Assembly: GCF_000718025.1 (NCBI RefSeq)
Contig: NZ_JODS01000027.1
Location: forward strand, 33,443 to 97,442
Length of the DNA stretch: 64,000 bases
Source: Kitasatospora purpeofusca
GTDB taxonomy: Bacteria > Actinomycetota > Actinomycetes > Streptomycetales > Streptomycetaceae
Reading direction: 5' to 3'
The notes under the pieces were generated by a model that was not told the DNA's origin, searched no databases, and worked only from the letters and a program-made list of their open reading frames with translations. Both the position numbers and the translations under genes were made by a program. Positions 1-8,379 of the stretch are shown one piece after another (the stretch's first letter is position 1; the number at the start of each line of letters is the position of its first letter).

Positions 1-954
1 TCCGAGACCGTCGTACCGCCACGGCCCGGCCGGGAACCGCGGATCGCCGGCCAGGTCCACCGTGGCCGCCGGAATGCCCTGCACGCACGCCTCACCCGCC
101 AACGTGCCCTCCAGTGGCACGTCCAGGCCCAGCCTCCCGGCCGCCTCCCCGCCCAGCGCCAGCTCCACCCGCATCGTCCCGGTCCCCGGAACGGGCACCG
201 AGACGTCCGAGAGCTCGGCACCGGTGATCTCCCGGGCCCGACGCGCGATCAGCTCGACCACCTCCGAACGGGACCCTCCCGACAGCAGACCGCGGGTGAT
301 CTCCGCACTGGTACCGAGCCAGCGCTGCTGACGCTGCGCCTCCTCGTACAGCCGGGCGTTGTCGATCGCCACCCCGGCCGCCACCGCCAGCGTGGAGATC
401 ACCGACTCGTCGTCGGTGTCGAACTCCTCGCCGGAGCGCTTGTCGGTCAGGTACAGGTTGCCGAACACCTCCTCGCGCACCCGCACCGGCACCCCGAGGA
501 ACGCCCGCATCACCGGGTGGTGCACCGGGCAGCCGTACGACGACGGGTGCTCCGAGAGGTCAGCCAGCCGAAGCGGCTCCGGCCGGCGGATCAGCTCCCC
601 CAGGAGGCCCCGGCCCGTCGGATAGGGGCCGATCCGCTCGATCTCCTGCTCGGACAGGCCCACCGTGAGGAACTGCGAGAGCGTCTCGCCGTCGGGACCG
701 ATCACCCCGAGCGCCGCGTACCGGGCGTCCACCAGTACCGCGGCCGCCTCCACGATGCGCCGGAGCACCTGCGTCAGGTCCAGCTCCCGGCCGACCGACA
801 GGACAACCTCCAGCAGGCTGTGCACCCGGTCCCGGGTGCCCCGGGCCGCGTCGATCCTCGCCTGCAACTCCTCCAGCAGCTCGTCCAGCCTCAGCTGCGG
901 GATCCTCGACCGAACCTCGTCCCCACCCACGCGAGCCTCCTCGTCCCGTGCCAT
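1..954 (-). CDS. DevS/DosS-type GAF-domain sensor histidine kinase, 5' part only (cut by left edge)
   Basis: The visible 318 residues begin at an ATG on the minus strand and run off the left edge. An N-terminal helical segment is followed by a GAF domain (about residues 45-205) and the start of a second GAF domain. The first GAF carries a His pair at 145-146 in the context HHPVMRAFLGVPVRVREEVFG. This matches the haem-ligand region of the mycobacterial dormancy sensors DosS/DosT, so redox or oxygen/NO sensing is likely by family. The kinase core lies outside the window and cannot be checked. The genes to its right (stress protein, fermentation enzymes) fit a DevRS-like regulon. The HHP region is what I see; haem binding is inferred. 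Confidence 0.85.
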   Translation of the reverse strand, partial: MARDEEARVGGDEVRSRIPQLRLDELLEELQARIDAARGTRDRVHSLLEVVLSVGRELDLTQVLRRIVEAAAVLVDARYAALGVIGPDGETLSQFLTVGLSEQEIERIGPYPTGRGLLGELIRRPEPLRLADLSEHPSSYGCPVHHPVMRAFLGVPVRVREEVFGNLYLTDKRSGEEFDTDDESVISTLAVAAGVAIDNARLYEEAQRQQRWLGTSAEITRGLLSGGSRSEVVELIARRAREITGAELSDVSVPVPGTGTMRVELALGGEAAGRLGLDVPLEGTLAGEACVQGIPAATVDLAGDPRFPAGPWRYDGLG

Positions 955-1141
955 CGGCCGGTCGATTCTGGCAGACGACGGTGACGGCGTGACACCGCCC
1001 AGGACATCGCTTTTCGGACGCGCGACGGCGCCCGTTCTCGCCGGCACCGAGTCCGAGCAGGTCGACGGTCGCCGTGCGGCGCAGTGCCTCCGGCCGACGG
1101 CCACGGCGCGGGGCGCCGCCAGCGGGTACCCGGCAAACGGG

Positions 1142-1175
1142 CGGGCCGGCCGCGACGGAGGTCGCGGCCGGCCCG
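1142..1175. terminator. Perfect 15-bp hairpin behind the DoxX-like gene
   Basis: The arms 1142-1156 and 1161-1175 are perfectly complementary with a 4-nt loop (GGAG). The hairpin starts 20 nt past the stop of the minus-strand gene ending at 1196. There is no U-tract, which is usual for streptomycete terminators. It separates this gene from the kinase gene. Confidence 0.7.
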
Positions 1176-1195
1176 GGGGCGGTGGTGCACGGACG

Positions 1196-1801
1196 TCAGC
1201 GGAGCCAGGCGTTGTCGCGGACCACCGGCAGCTCCGCCCAGCGGCGGCCCAGGCCCCAGGTGGCGCCGGAGCCGGTCACGGCCAGGACGACCAGGACCAG
1301 GGCGTAGAGGACGTGGTAGTCGAGCAGCGGATTGGTGGATCCGCTCGCGGCGCCGTCGGCCAGGTGGCGGGCGGGCGGCCACTCGGCGGCCCACATCAGG
1401 GCGAGCAGGGCGGTGCCCCCCACCGCGGCGATCCGCAGCCCGACACCGCCGATCAGCGCGAGACCGAGACCGAGGAGGCTCAGCATGAACATCCAGTCCA
1501 CCCAGGCCTGGCCGGCCATGGCGTGGAAGGTCCCGCGGAACGGCCCCGCCGCGACGTGGCTCAGGAAGCCCTTGGCGGGTGAGGCTCCGTCGACCCAGGC
1601 GCGGCCGTCGGCGGTGGAGTAGCCGAGGCCGAAGGTCTTGTCGAGGAAGGCCCAGAGGAAGAGCGCCCCGAGCGCGATCCGGACGGTCGCGAGAGCTGCG
1701 GCCGCGGCCGACACGGTGTGTGCGGCGCTCTGCCGGGCGACGGAGCGACGGAGGGTGGCGCGGCGGGGCGTCAGGGGCGTGTGGGCGTGCTGGGTGGCCA
1801 T
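1196..1801 (-). CDS. DoxX/DoxD-like integral membrane protein
   Basis: This is a 201-residue protein with a polar N-terminus (MATQHAHTPLTPRR) and about four hydrophobic segments: an ALATVRIALGALFLWAFLDK helix, a mid-protein pair around FMLSLLGLGLALIGGVGLRI, and a C-terminal VLYALVLVVLAV helix. The pattern RIALGALFLWAFLDKTFG resembles the DoxX family, which includes the small subunit of thiosulfate:quinone oxidoreductase. Its substrate is unknown. The start is set by GGAGGAG about 7 nt upstream of the ATG. It is divergent from the universal stress gene and shares a 425-nt promoter region with it, which suggests joint control by hypoxia signals. Family assignment is moderate; the biochemical role is not known. 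Confidence 0.75.
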   Translation of the reverse strand: MATQHAHTPLTPRRATLRRSVARQSAAHTVSAAAAALATVRIALGALFLWAFLDKTFGLGYSTADGRAWVDGASPAKGFLSHVAAGPFRGTFHAMAGQAWVDWMFMLSLLGLGLALIGGVGLRIAAVGGTALLALMWAAEWPPARHLADGAASGSTNPLLDYHVLYALVLVVLAVTGSGATWGLGRRWAELPVVRDNAWLR

Positions 1802-2226
1802 GATCGGTTCTCCTCCGGTGGGGGTGGTTCGTCGGTGGTGGTCCGTTCGAGCCGGTGCGCCTGTGCGCCCGGTTCCGACTCGGGTCGAGCAGAATTTCGG
1901 GGTGGTCCGGGCCGAGCGCCCGTGGCAGTGCCGCCTGCGGTGAGAAGGGCGGCGCGGACGACCGTTTCGATCGCGGTCCCGGCGTCTGCTCAAAGCGTGC
2001 ACCGTCGGTGACGCGCCGGTCTGCGGGCCGTTGGTCCCGGCTGCCGGAACGACGGTCCCGGTGCGGCCGGCACTCCCCGGGAGCACCGGCCGCACCGGGA
2101 CCTTCGGTACCGAGGTGGGGCTGCTCGGCCCCTGTGGCCGGGCCATGGGCCGACGGGACTCTGGTCTCCGGACGGGACCGTGCGCACCGGCGCCACGGCC
2201 GGCCGGGGACCAGGGAGGTCACAGTC
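1802..2226. promoter_or_regulatory. Divergent promoter region with 17-bp perfect inverted repeat and a DevR-box-like site
   Basis: This 425-nt spacer lies between the DoxX-like gene (minus) and the stress-protein gene (plus). It contains a perfect 17-bp inverted repeat, arms 2054-2070 and 2086-2102, with a 15-nt loop. The right arm runs into GGGACCTTCGGTACC at 2097-2111, which resembles the DevR/DosR box core (GGGAC...GTCCC). No gene is convincing in either direction. The site could be an operator, an mRNA leader hairpin or both. Confidence 0.5.
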
Positions 2227-3087
2227 ATGTCGCACGGTGTGGTGGTGGGGATCGACGGTTCGGTACAGAGCGCGGCGGCGGCCGCGTGGGCTGCCGGGGA
2301 GGCCGAGCGCAGGGGAATCGGGCTGCACATCGTCCACGTCGCGGGGACGGAGTTCGACGCCCTGGAGCGCGACCTCGGCGGTGACACCGTGGTCCCGCAA
2401 CCGATCGCGGAGATCCGCGACCGCGTCGCGGCCGCGCTGCCCGGGTTGGCGGTGTCCTTCGAGATCTGGCCCGGGAATCCGGCGGAGACGCTCGCCGGCG
2501 TCGGCGGGCGGGCGGAGCTGCTGGTCCTCGGGTCGCGCGGCCTCGGCGGCTTCACCGGCCTGCTGGTCGGCTCCGTGGGACTGCGGACCGCCGCCCGCGC
2601 CGGCTGCCCCGTCGTGCTGGTCCGCGCCGGGGAGGACGGACCGGGGGGACCGTCCTCCGACGTCGTCGTGGGCGTGGCGGGCGACCGGCCGTGCGACGCC
2701 GTGCTCGAATTCGCCTTCCGGCACGCGGCCGACACCGGTTCCGCACTGCGGGTGGTCGAGAGCCGGACCACGTCGCACGGCCCGTACTCGACCGAGGCCC
2801 CCGTCGACCAGCAGCAGATCAGGGAGTCGCTGGCGGCCGCCGAGCAGCTGCGCCTGCGGGACGCCCTGTCCCGTTGGCGGGAGAAGTACCCCGACGTCCG
2901 TACGGAAGCGGAGGTCTGCGCCTGGAGCCCCGCGCGGGCCCTGGTGGAAGCCTCCCGCAGCGCCTCCCTGGTCGTGCTCGGACGGCGTACACCCAAGCAC
3001 CAAGTGGCGGCGCCCCGGCTGGGATCGGTGACGCAGTCGGTGCTGCACCACGCGCACAGCCCCGTCGCCGTCGTACCGCACGACTGA
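2227..3087 (+). CDS. Universal stress protein, tandem UspA domains
   Basis: This 286-residue protein has two UspA domains (about 1-138 and 147-286). The first begins VVVGIDGS and has the ATP-binding pattern GSRGLGGFTGLLVGSV. The second is more degenerate, with LGRRTPKHQVAAPRLGSVTQ in the equivalent place. Family members bind ATP and are hallmark members of DevR/DosR dormancy regulons in actinobacteria. GGGAGGT about 7 nt upstream supports the ATG. It precedes adhE by 280 nt and shares the upstream spacer with the divergent DoxX-like gene. A cytoplasmic role in low-oxygen survival is inferred from family and context. Confidence 0.93.
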   Translation: MSHGVVVGIDGSVQSAAAAAWAAGEAERRGIGLHIVHVAGTEFDALERDLGGDTVVPQPIAEIRDRVAAALPGLAVSFEIWPGNPAETLAGVGGRAELLVLGSRGLGGFTGLLVGSVGLRTAARAGCPVVLVRAGEDGPGGPSSDVVVGVAGDRPCDAVLEFAFRHAADTGSALRVVESRTTSHGPYSTEAPVDQQQIRESLAAAEQLRLRDALSRWREKYPDVRTEAEVCAWSPARALVEASRSASLVVLGRRTPKHQVAAPRLGSVTQSVLHHAHSPVAVVPHD

Positions 3088-3117
3088 ACGACTGAACGAC
3101 TGAACGACTGAACGACT
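3082..3117. repeat. Four-copy 8-bp tandem repeat at the stop codon of the stress gene
   Basis: GACTGAAC is repeated four times plus a partial copy (GACTG), and the first copy supplies the TGA stop. The unit is not a multiple of three, so copy-number change would not alter the reading before the stop. It is otherwise a short satellite in the adhE leader region. Confidence 0.8.
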
Positions 3118-3232
3118 GTGTCAGCGTCGGCGGTGCCGCGTCACCGTGGCGGCACCACCGCCGACGCCGCCCGGAGGCCGCGGCACCTCCCGCGACGGAC
3201 GGCCGGGCCGGGACCGACGGCGTTCCGCAGCA

Positions 3233-3267
3233 GGGACCTTCGGACCGGATCCAGGTCCCGAAGGGCC
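3233..3267. promoter_or_regulatory. DevR-box-like pair upstream of adhE
   Basis: GGGACCTTCGGACC (3233-3246) is followed after 7 nt by GGTCCCGAAGGGCC (3254-3267), in inverted orientation and imperfectly matched. The first element is nearly the same as the one at 2097-2111. Both resemble the DosR/DevR core. It lies about 100 nt before the adhE start, a plausible place for an activator site. Function is inferred. Confidence 0.5.
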
Positions 3268-3367
3268 GGTCCGCCCCCCGCCCCGCACGAGCAACCCTTG
3301 AACAGAAGGCGCCCGCGGTCCCGCCGGCGCCCGGCAGTCGGACGATGACCCGGAGAGGCAGTCCACC

Positions 3368-6016
3368 ATGTCCCCTCGCCCCACGAACGAGGCCGAACAG
3401 TCCCCCGCGAGCAACCCGCCCACCCGTCCCGGCGCAGTCGAACTGCTGGTCGCGGACGCCCTGACGGCCCTGCGGGAGTACGCCTCCTTCACCCAGGAGC
3501 AGGTCGACCACATCGTCAAGAAGGCTTCGCTGGCCGCGCTGGCCCGGCACACGGCGCTCGCGGTCCTGGCCGTCGAGGAGACCGGGCGCGGGATCTTCGA
3601 GGACAAGGCGGTCAAGAACGTCTTCGCCTGCGAGAACGTCACCCACGTGATGGCCCGGACGAAGACGGTCGGGGTGGTGTACCGGGACGAGATCGACGGC
3701 ATCGTGGAGATCGCCGAACCGGTCGGCGTCGTCGCGGGCATCACTCCCGTGACCAACCCGACCTCGACCGTGATCTTCAAGTGCCTGCTGGCGCTGAAGA
3801 CCCGCAACCCGATCGTCTTCTCCTTCCACCCCTCGGCGCAGCGCTGCTCCGCCGAGGCGGCCCGGACGGTCCGGGACGCGGCGGTCGCGGCGGGGGCTCC
3901 GGCGCACTGCATCCAGTGGATCGAGAAGCCGTCGATGGCGGCCACCGCCGAACTGATGAAGCATCCGGACGTCGCTACCGTCCTGGCCACCGGCGGCAAC
4001 GCGATGGTGCGGGCCGCGTACTCCTGCGGGAAGCCGGCCCTGGGTGTCGGTGCGGGCAACGTCCCCGCGTACGTCGAACGGAGCGCGGACCTCCAGCAGG
4101 CGGTGAACGACATCGTGCTGTCGAAGACCTTCGACAACGGCATGATCTGCGCCTCCGAGCAGGCGGTGGTCCTGGACGCGGAGATCCGCGACGCGGCGCT
4201 CGCCGAGTTCCACAAGCTCAAGGCCCATCACGCGAGCGCCGAGGAGAAGGCGCTGCTGGAGCGCTACCTGTTCGGCGTCGAGGGCGGCGAGGCCTGCTCC
4301 GGCGGACGGCTGAACGCGGCGGTGGTGGGCCGCTCGGCCGCGCAGATCGCGGAGGCGGCGGGCTTCGGGGTGCCGGCCGACACCTCGGTGATCCTGGCCG
4401 ACTGCGAGCGGGTGGGCCCCGCCGAGCCCCTGACCCGGGAGAAGCTCTGCCCCGTGCTGGCCGTCCTGACCGCGGGCTCCCGCGAGGAGGGCGTCGAACT
4501 GGCGGCCTCGATGGTGGAGTTCGACGGGCTCGGCCACTCCGCCGCGGTGCACACCCGGGACGCGGCGTTCGTCGAGGAGTTCGGGCACGCGGTCAAAGCC
4601 TGCCGGATCATCTGGAACGCGCCCAGCTCGCAGGGCGGCATCGGCGACGTCTACAACGCCTTCACGCCCTCGCTGACCCTGGGCTGCGGCAGCTACGGGC
4701 ACAACTCCGTCGCCGGGAACGTCTCGGCGCTGAACCTCCTCAACATCAAGCGGGTCGGGCGGCGCAACACCAACATGCAGTGGTTCAAGGTCCCGCCGAA
4801 GATCTACTTCGAGCGCAACTCCGTCAAGTACCTGGCGAGCATGCCGAACGCGCACCGGATCGTCGTCGTCACCGACCACACCATGGTGGCGATCGGCCAC
4901 CTGGAGCGGATCCGGGGCGTGCTCGACCGCCGCCGGGAGCCGGTCGAGGTGCGGGTGATCGACTACGTCGAGCCCAACCCCAGCATCGACACGGTGCGCA
5001 GGGGCGCCGAACTGATGCGGGAGTTCGAGCCGGACACCATCGTCGCGCTCGGCGGCGGCTCGCCGATGGACGCCGCCAAGGTGATGTGGCTGATGTACGA
5101 GCACCCCGAGGTCGAGTTCGCCGACCTCAAGGAGAAGTTCTTCGACATCCGCAAGCGCGCCTTCACCTTCCCCGACCTGGGCGAGAGGGCGAAGCTGGTC
5201 TGCATCCCCACCACCTCGGGCACCGGCAGCGAGGTCACCCCCTTCGCAGTGATCACCGACACCGCCACCGGACAGAAGTACCCGCTGGCCGACTACGCGC
5301 TCACCCCGAGCGTGGCCATCGTCGACCCCGCGCTCACCACCCGGCTGCCGGCCGACGTGACCGCCGACACCGGCTTCGACGCCCTGACGCACTGCATCGA
5401 GACCTACGTCTCGGTCTACGCCAACGACTTCACCGACGGACTGGCCCTCCAGGGCATCCGGCTGATCTTCGAGAACCTGGAGCGGGCCGTCACCGACGGC
5501 CCGGACGACCCGGAGGCCCGGGAGAAGATGCACAACGCCGGGACCATCGCCGGCATGGCCTTCGGCTCGGCGTTCCTCGGCGCCGTCCACGCCATGGCGC
5601 ACACCCTGGGCGCCACCTTCCACGTCGCCCACGGCCGCACCAACGCGCTGCTGCTGCCGCACGTCATCCGCTGGAACGGCTCCGCGCCGACCAAGGTCAC
5701 CGGCTGGCCGAAGTACCGCAGCTACACGGCCCCCGAACGCTACCGGGCGATCGCCCGGATGCTCGGCCTGCCCGCCGCCACCCCGGAGCAGGGCGTCGAG
5801 TCGCTCGCGGCCGCGGTCGAGGACCTGCGCGACCGGGCCGGCATCCCCCGCTCGTTCAAGGCCGCCGGCGTCGACGAGGCGGCCTTCCTGGCCGCCCTGC
5901 CCCAGCAGGCGATGAACGCCTACGAGGACCAGTGCGCCCCCGCCAACCCCCGGATGCCGATGCTCGCCGACATGCAGCGGCTGATGCGCCAGGCCTATTA
6001 CGGCGACCAGGCCTGA
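3368..6016 (+). CDS. adhE: Bifunctional acetaldehyde-CoA / alcohol dehydrogenase
   Basis: This is an 882-residue AdhE, close to the E. coli length (891). The N-terminal half is an acylating aldehyde dehydrogenase with catalytic Cys261 in NGMICASEQ and a glycine-rich GVGAGNVP. The C-terminal half is an iron-dependent alcohol dehydrogenase with GGGSPMDAAK from about residue 562, and HAMAHTLGATFHVAHGRTN carrying metal-binding histidines. It converts acetyl-CoA to ethanol in two NADH-consuming steps and regenerates NAD+ during fermentation. Fifteen nt separate it from pflB, so the two are surely co-transcribed. A purine-rich GGAGAGG lies before the ATG. AdhE in an aerobic filamentous actinomycete is notable; the DevR-like sites upstream suggest hypoxic induction. 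Confidence 0.96.
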   Translation: MSPRPTNEAEQSPASNPPTRPGAVELLVADALTALREYASFTQEQVDHIVKKASLAALARHTALAVLAVEETGRGIFEDKAVKNVFACENVTHVMARTKTVGVVYRDEIDGIVEIAEPVGVVAGITPVTNPTSTVIFKCLLALKTRNPIVFSFHPSAQRCSAEAARTVRDAAVAAGAPAHCIQWIEKPSMAATAELMKHPDVATVLATGGNAMVRAAYSCGKPALGVGAGNVPAYVERSADLQQAVNDIVLSKTFDNGMICASEQAVVLDAEIRDAALAEFHKLKAHHASAEEKALLERYLFGVEGGEACSGGRLNAAVVGRSAAQIAEAAGFGVPADTSVILADCERVGPAEPLTREKLCPVLAVLTAGSREEGVELAASMVEFDGLGHSAAVHTRDAAFVEEFGHAVKACRIIWNAPSSQGGIGDVYNAFTPSLTLGCGSYGHNSVAGNVSALNLLNIKRVGRRNTNMQWFKVPPKIYFERNSVKYLASMPNAHRIVVVTDHTMVAIGHLERIRGVLDRRREPVEVRVIDYVEPNPSIDTVRRGAELMREFEPDTIVALGGGSPMDAAKVMWLMYEHPEVEFADLKEKFFDIRKRAFTFPDLGERAKLVCIPTTSGTGSEVTPFAVITDTATGQKYPLADYALTPSVAIVDPALTTRLPADVTADTGFDALTHCIETYVSVYANDFTDGLALQGIRLIFENLERAVTDGPDDPEAREKMHNAGTIAGMAFGSAFLGAVHAMAHTLGATFHVAHGRTNALLLPHVIRWNGSAPTKVTGWPKYRSYTAPERYRAIARMLGLPAATPEQGVESLAAAVEDLRDRAGIPRSFKAAGVDEAAFLAALPQQAMNAYEDQCAPANPRMPMLADMQRLMRQAYYGDQA

Positions 6017-6030
6017 GAAGGGAAACCGAG

Positions 6031-8301
6031 ATGACCACCGCACCGCACACGCAGCCCGCGCCCGCCCCGGCCTGGGAGGGCTTCCGGGGTGAAGCCTGGC
6101 GGGACGCGATCGACGTCCGCGACTTCATCCAGCACAACTACACCCCCTACGAGGGCGACGCCGGCTTCCTGACCGGCCCCACCGAGCGGACCACCGAGGT
6201 GTGGCGGCGGATCACCGACCGCTTCCCCGAGGAGCGTGCCAAGGGCGTGTACGACGTCGCGCACGACATCCCGTCCACCATCACCGCACACGCCCCGGGT
6301 TGGATCGACCGGGAGCGGGAGCTGATCGTCGGGCTCCAGACCGACGCCCCGCTCAAGCGCGCGATCATGCCCAACGGCGGCTGGCGGATGGTCGCGGGAG
6401 CGCTGAGGACGTACGGCTACCCGGTCGACCCGCAGTTGGAGAAGACCTTCACCGAGTACCGCAAGACCCACAACGCGGGGGTCTTCGACGCCTACACCCC
6501 CGACATCCGGGCCGCCCGCCGGGCCGGCGTCATCACCGGCCTGCCCGACTCCTACGGCCGCGGCCGGATCATCGGCGACTACCGCCGGGTCGCCCTGTAC
6601 GGCGTGGACCGGCTGATCAACGCCAAGCTCGCCGAGAAGGCGGAGCTGGACGCCGCTCCGCGCGATCCGGCGCGGCTGGAGGAGACGATCCGCGAGCGCG
6701 AGGAACTCGCCGAGCAGATCCGGGCACTGGGCGAGCTCAAGGAGATGGCCTCGGCCTACGGGTACGACCTCTCCGGTCCGGCCCGCACCGGCCGCGAGGC
6801 GGTCCAGTGGCTGTACTTCGCCTACCTGGCGGCGGTCAAGGAGCAGAACGGCGCCGCCATGTCGCTGGGCCGCACCTCGACCTTCCTGGACGTCTACCTC
6901 CAGCGCGACCTGGACGCCGGACTCCTGACCGAGCAGCAGGCCCAGGAGCTGATCGACGACTTCGTCGTCAAGCTGCGGATCGTCCGCTTCCTGCGCACCC
7001 CCGAGTACGACGAGCTGTTCTCCGGGGACCCGACCTGGGTCACCGAGTCGATCGGCGGCATGGGCACGGACGGCCGCACCCTGGTCACCCGGACGTCGTT
7101 CCGCTACCTGCAGACCCTGTACAACCTCGGCCCGGCCCCCGAGCCGAACATGACCGTCTTCTGGTCCCCGCGACTTCCCCGGGGGTTCAAGGAGTTCTGT
7201 GCACAGGTGTCGATCGACACCTCCTCGGTGCAGTACGAGTCGGACGAGCTGATGCGCCCGCGCTTCGGCGACGACACCGCGATCGCCTGCTGCGTCTCCG
7301 CCATGGAGGTCGGCAAGCAGATGCAGTTCTTCGGCGCCCGGGTCAACCTCGCCAAGACACTGCTCTACGCGATCAACGGCGGCCGCGACGAGAAGTCCGG
7401 CGAGCAGGTCGGCCCGGCCACCGCCCCGGTCGGCGGAGACGTGCTCGACCACGAGGAGGTGCTGGCCCGCTTCGACGAGCAACTGGACTGGCTCGCCGAG
7501 ACGTACGTCCACGCGTTGAACGTCATCCACTACATGCACGACAGGTACGCCTACGAGCGGCTCGAAATGGCCCTGCACGACCGGGACGTCCGGCGCACCA
7601 TGGCCTGCGGCATCGCCGGACTCGCGGTGGCCGCCGACTCGCTCGCCGCGATCGAGTACGCGAAGGTGACCCCCGTGCGGGACGCCACCGGCCTGGTCAC
7701 CGACTACCTGGTCCAGGGCGACCACCCCACCTACGGCAACAACGACGACCGCGTGGACGCTATCGCGGTCCGGCTGGTCGAGGACTTCATGGGCAAGGTC
7801 CGCAAGCACCCCACCTACCGCGGCGCCGAACACACCCAGTCCGTGCTGACCATCACCTCCAACGTGGTCTACGGCCGGAAGACCGGCAACACCCCGGACG
7901 GGCGCAGGGCCGGCGAGCCGTTCTCCCCCGGCGCCAACCCGATGAACGGGCGCGACCGACACGGCTACGTGGCCAGCGCGCTGTCCGTCGCCAAGCTGCC
8001 GTACGAACACGCAGAGGACGGCATCTCGCTCACCAACACCGTCGCCCCGGACGCCCTGGGCCGCACCGCGGCGGAGCGGATCACCAACCTGGTCGGCGTA
8101 CTGGACGGCTACGTCGCCTGCCACGGCTTCCACATGAACGTCAACGTCCTCAACCGGGACACCCTCGTGGACGCCATGGCCCACCCGGAGAAGTACCCGC
8201 AGCTGACGATCCGGGTCAGCGGCTACGCGGTCAACTTCGTCCGCCTCACCCGCGAACAGCAGCTCGACGTCATCGGCCGCACCTTCCACGACGCGCTGTA
8301 G
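6031..8301 (+). CDS. pflB: Pyruvate formate-lyase (formate C-acetyltransferase)
   Basis: This 756-residue glycyl-radical enzyme (E. coli PflB is 759) converts pyruvate plus CoA to acetyl-CoA and formate. The catalytic Cys pair is at 420-421 in IACCVSAM. The glycyl-radical site is Gly731 in RVSGYAVNF near the C-terminus. The ISSN-like substrate regions and the TSNVVYGRKTGNTPDGRR stretch are typical of true PFL rather than a diol dehydratase. GAAGGGAAA supports the start at 6031. It sits between adhE, which uses the acetyl-CoA, and the activating enzyme. PFL is oxygen-sensitive, so the gene implies that the organism meets real anoxia. Confidence 0.96.
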   Translation: MTTAPHTQPAPAPAWEGFRGEAWRDAIDVRDFIQHNYTPYEGDAGFLTGPTERTTEVWRRITDRFPEERAKGVYDVAHDIPSTITAHAPGWIDRERELIVGLQTDAPLKRAIMPNGGWRMVAGALRTYGYPVDPQLEKTFTEYRKTHNAGVFDAYTPDIRAARRAGVITGLPDSYGRGRIIGDYRRVALYGVDRLINAKLAEKAELDAAPRDPARLEETIREREELAEQIRALGELKEMASAYGYDLSGPARTGREAVQWLYFAYLAAVKEQNGAAMSLGRTSTFLDVYLQRDLDAGLLTEQQAQELIDDFVVKLRIVRFLRTPEYDELFSGDPTWVTESIGGMGTDGRTLVTRTSFRYLQTLYNLGPAPEPNMTVFWSPRLPRGFKEFCAQVSIDTSSVQYESDELMRPRFGDDTAIACCVSAMEVGKQMQFFGARVNLAKTLLYAINGGRDEKSGEQVGPATAPVGGDVLDHEEVLARFDEQLDWLAETYVHALNVIHYMHDRYAYERLEMALHDRDVRRTMACGIAGLAVAADSLAAIEYAKVTPVRDATGLVTDYLVQGDHPTYGNNDDRVDAIAVRLVEDFMGKVRKHPTYRGAEHTQSVLTITSNVVYGRKTGNTPDGRRAGEPFSPGANPMNGRDRHGYVASALSVAKLPYEHAEDGISLTNTVAPDALGRTAAERITNLVGVLDGYVACHGFHMNVNVLNRDTLVDAMAHPEKYPQLTIRVSGYAVNFVRLTREQQLDVIGRTFHDAL

Positions 8302-8316
8302 CCCCGACCGCCCCCT

Positions 8317-8357
8317 CGCGGTGCCGACGCCTCCCCGACCGGGGCGCCGGCACCGCG
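8317..8357 (+). terminator. Hairpin between pflB and pflA
   Basis: The arms 8317-8326 and 8348-8357 are perfectly complementary (10 bp), with an inner CCCCG/CGGGG pairing. It starts 15 nt after the pflB stop and ends before the AAGGAG of pflA. It may be a partial terminator or an mRNA-stability element that lowers pflA expression relative to pflB. Confidence 0.5.
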
Positions 8358-8379
8358 CCCTGCCGAAGGAGCACACCCC

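Noticed and set aside
891..2996. Long minus-strand open frame covering the DoxX and stress-protein genes
   Set aside because: It is Arg/Pro/Ser-rich with no domain and lies opposite genes with clear families. High GC keeps such shadow frames open.
3082..3117. Short tandem repeat considered as a CRISPR-like array
   Set aside because: The 8-bp units are contiguous with no spacers and no cas genes are near.
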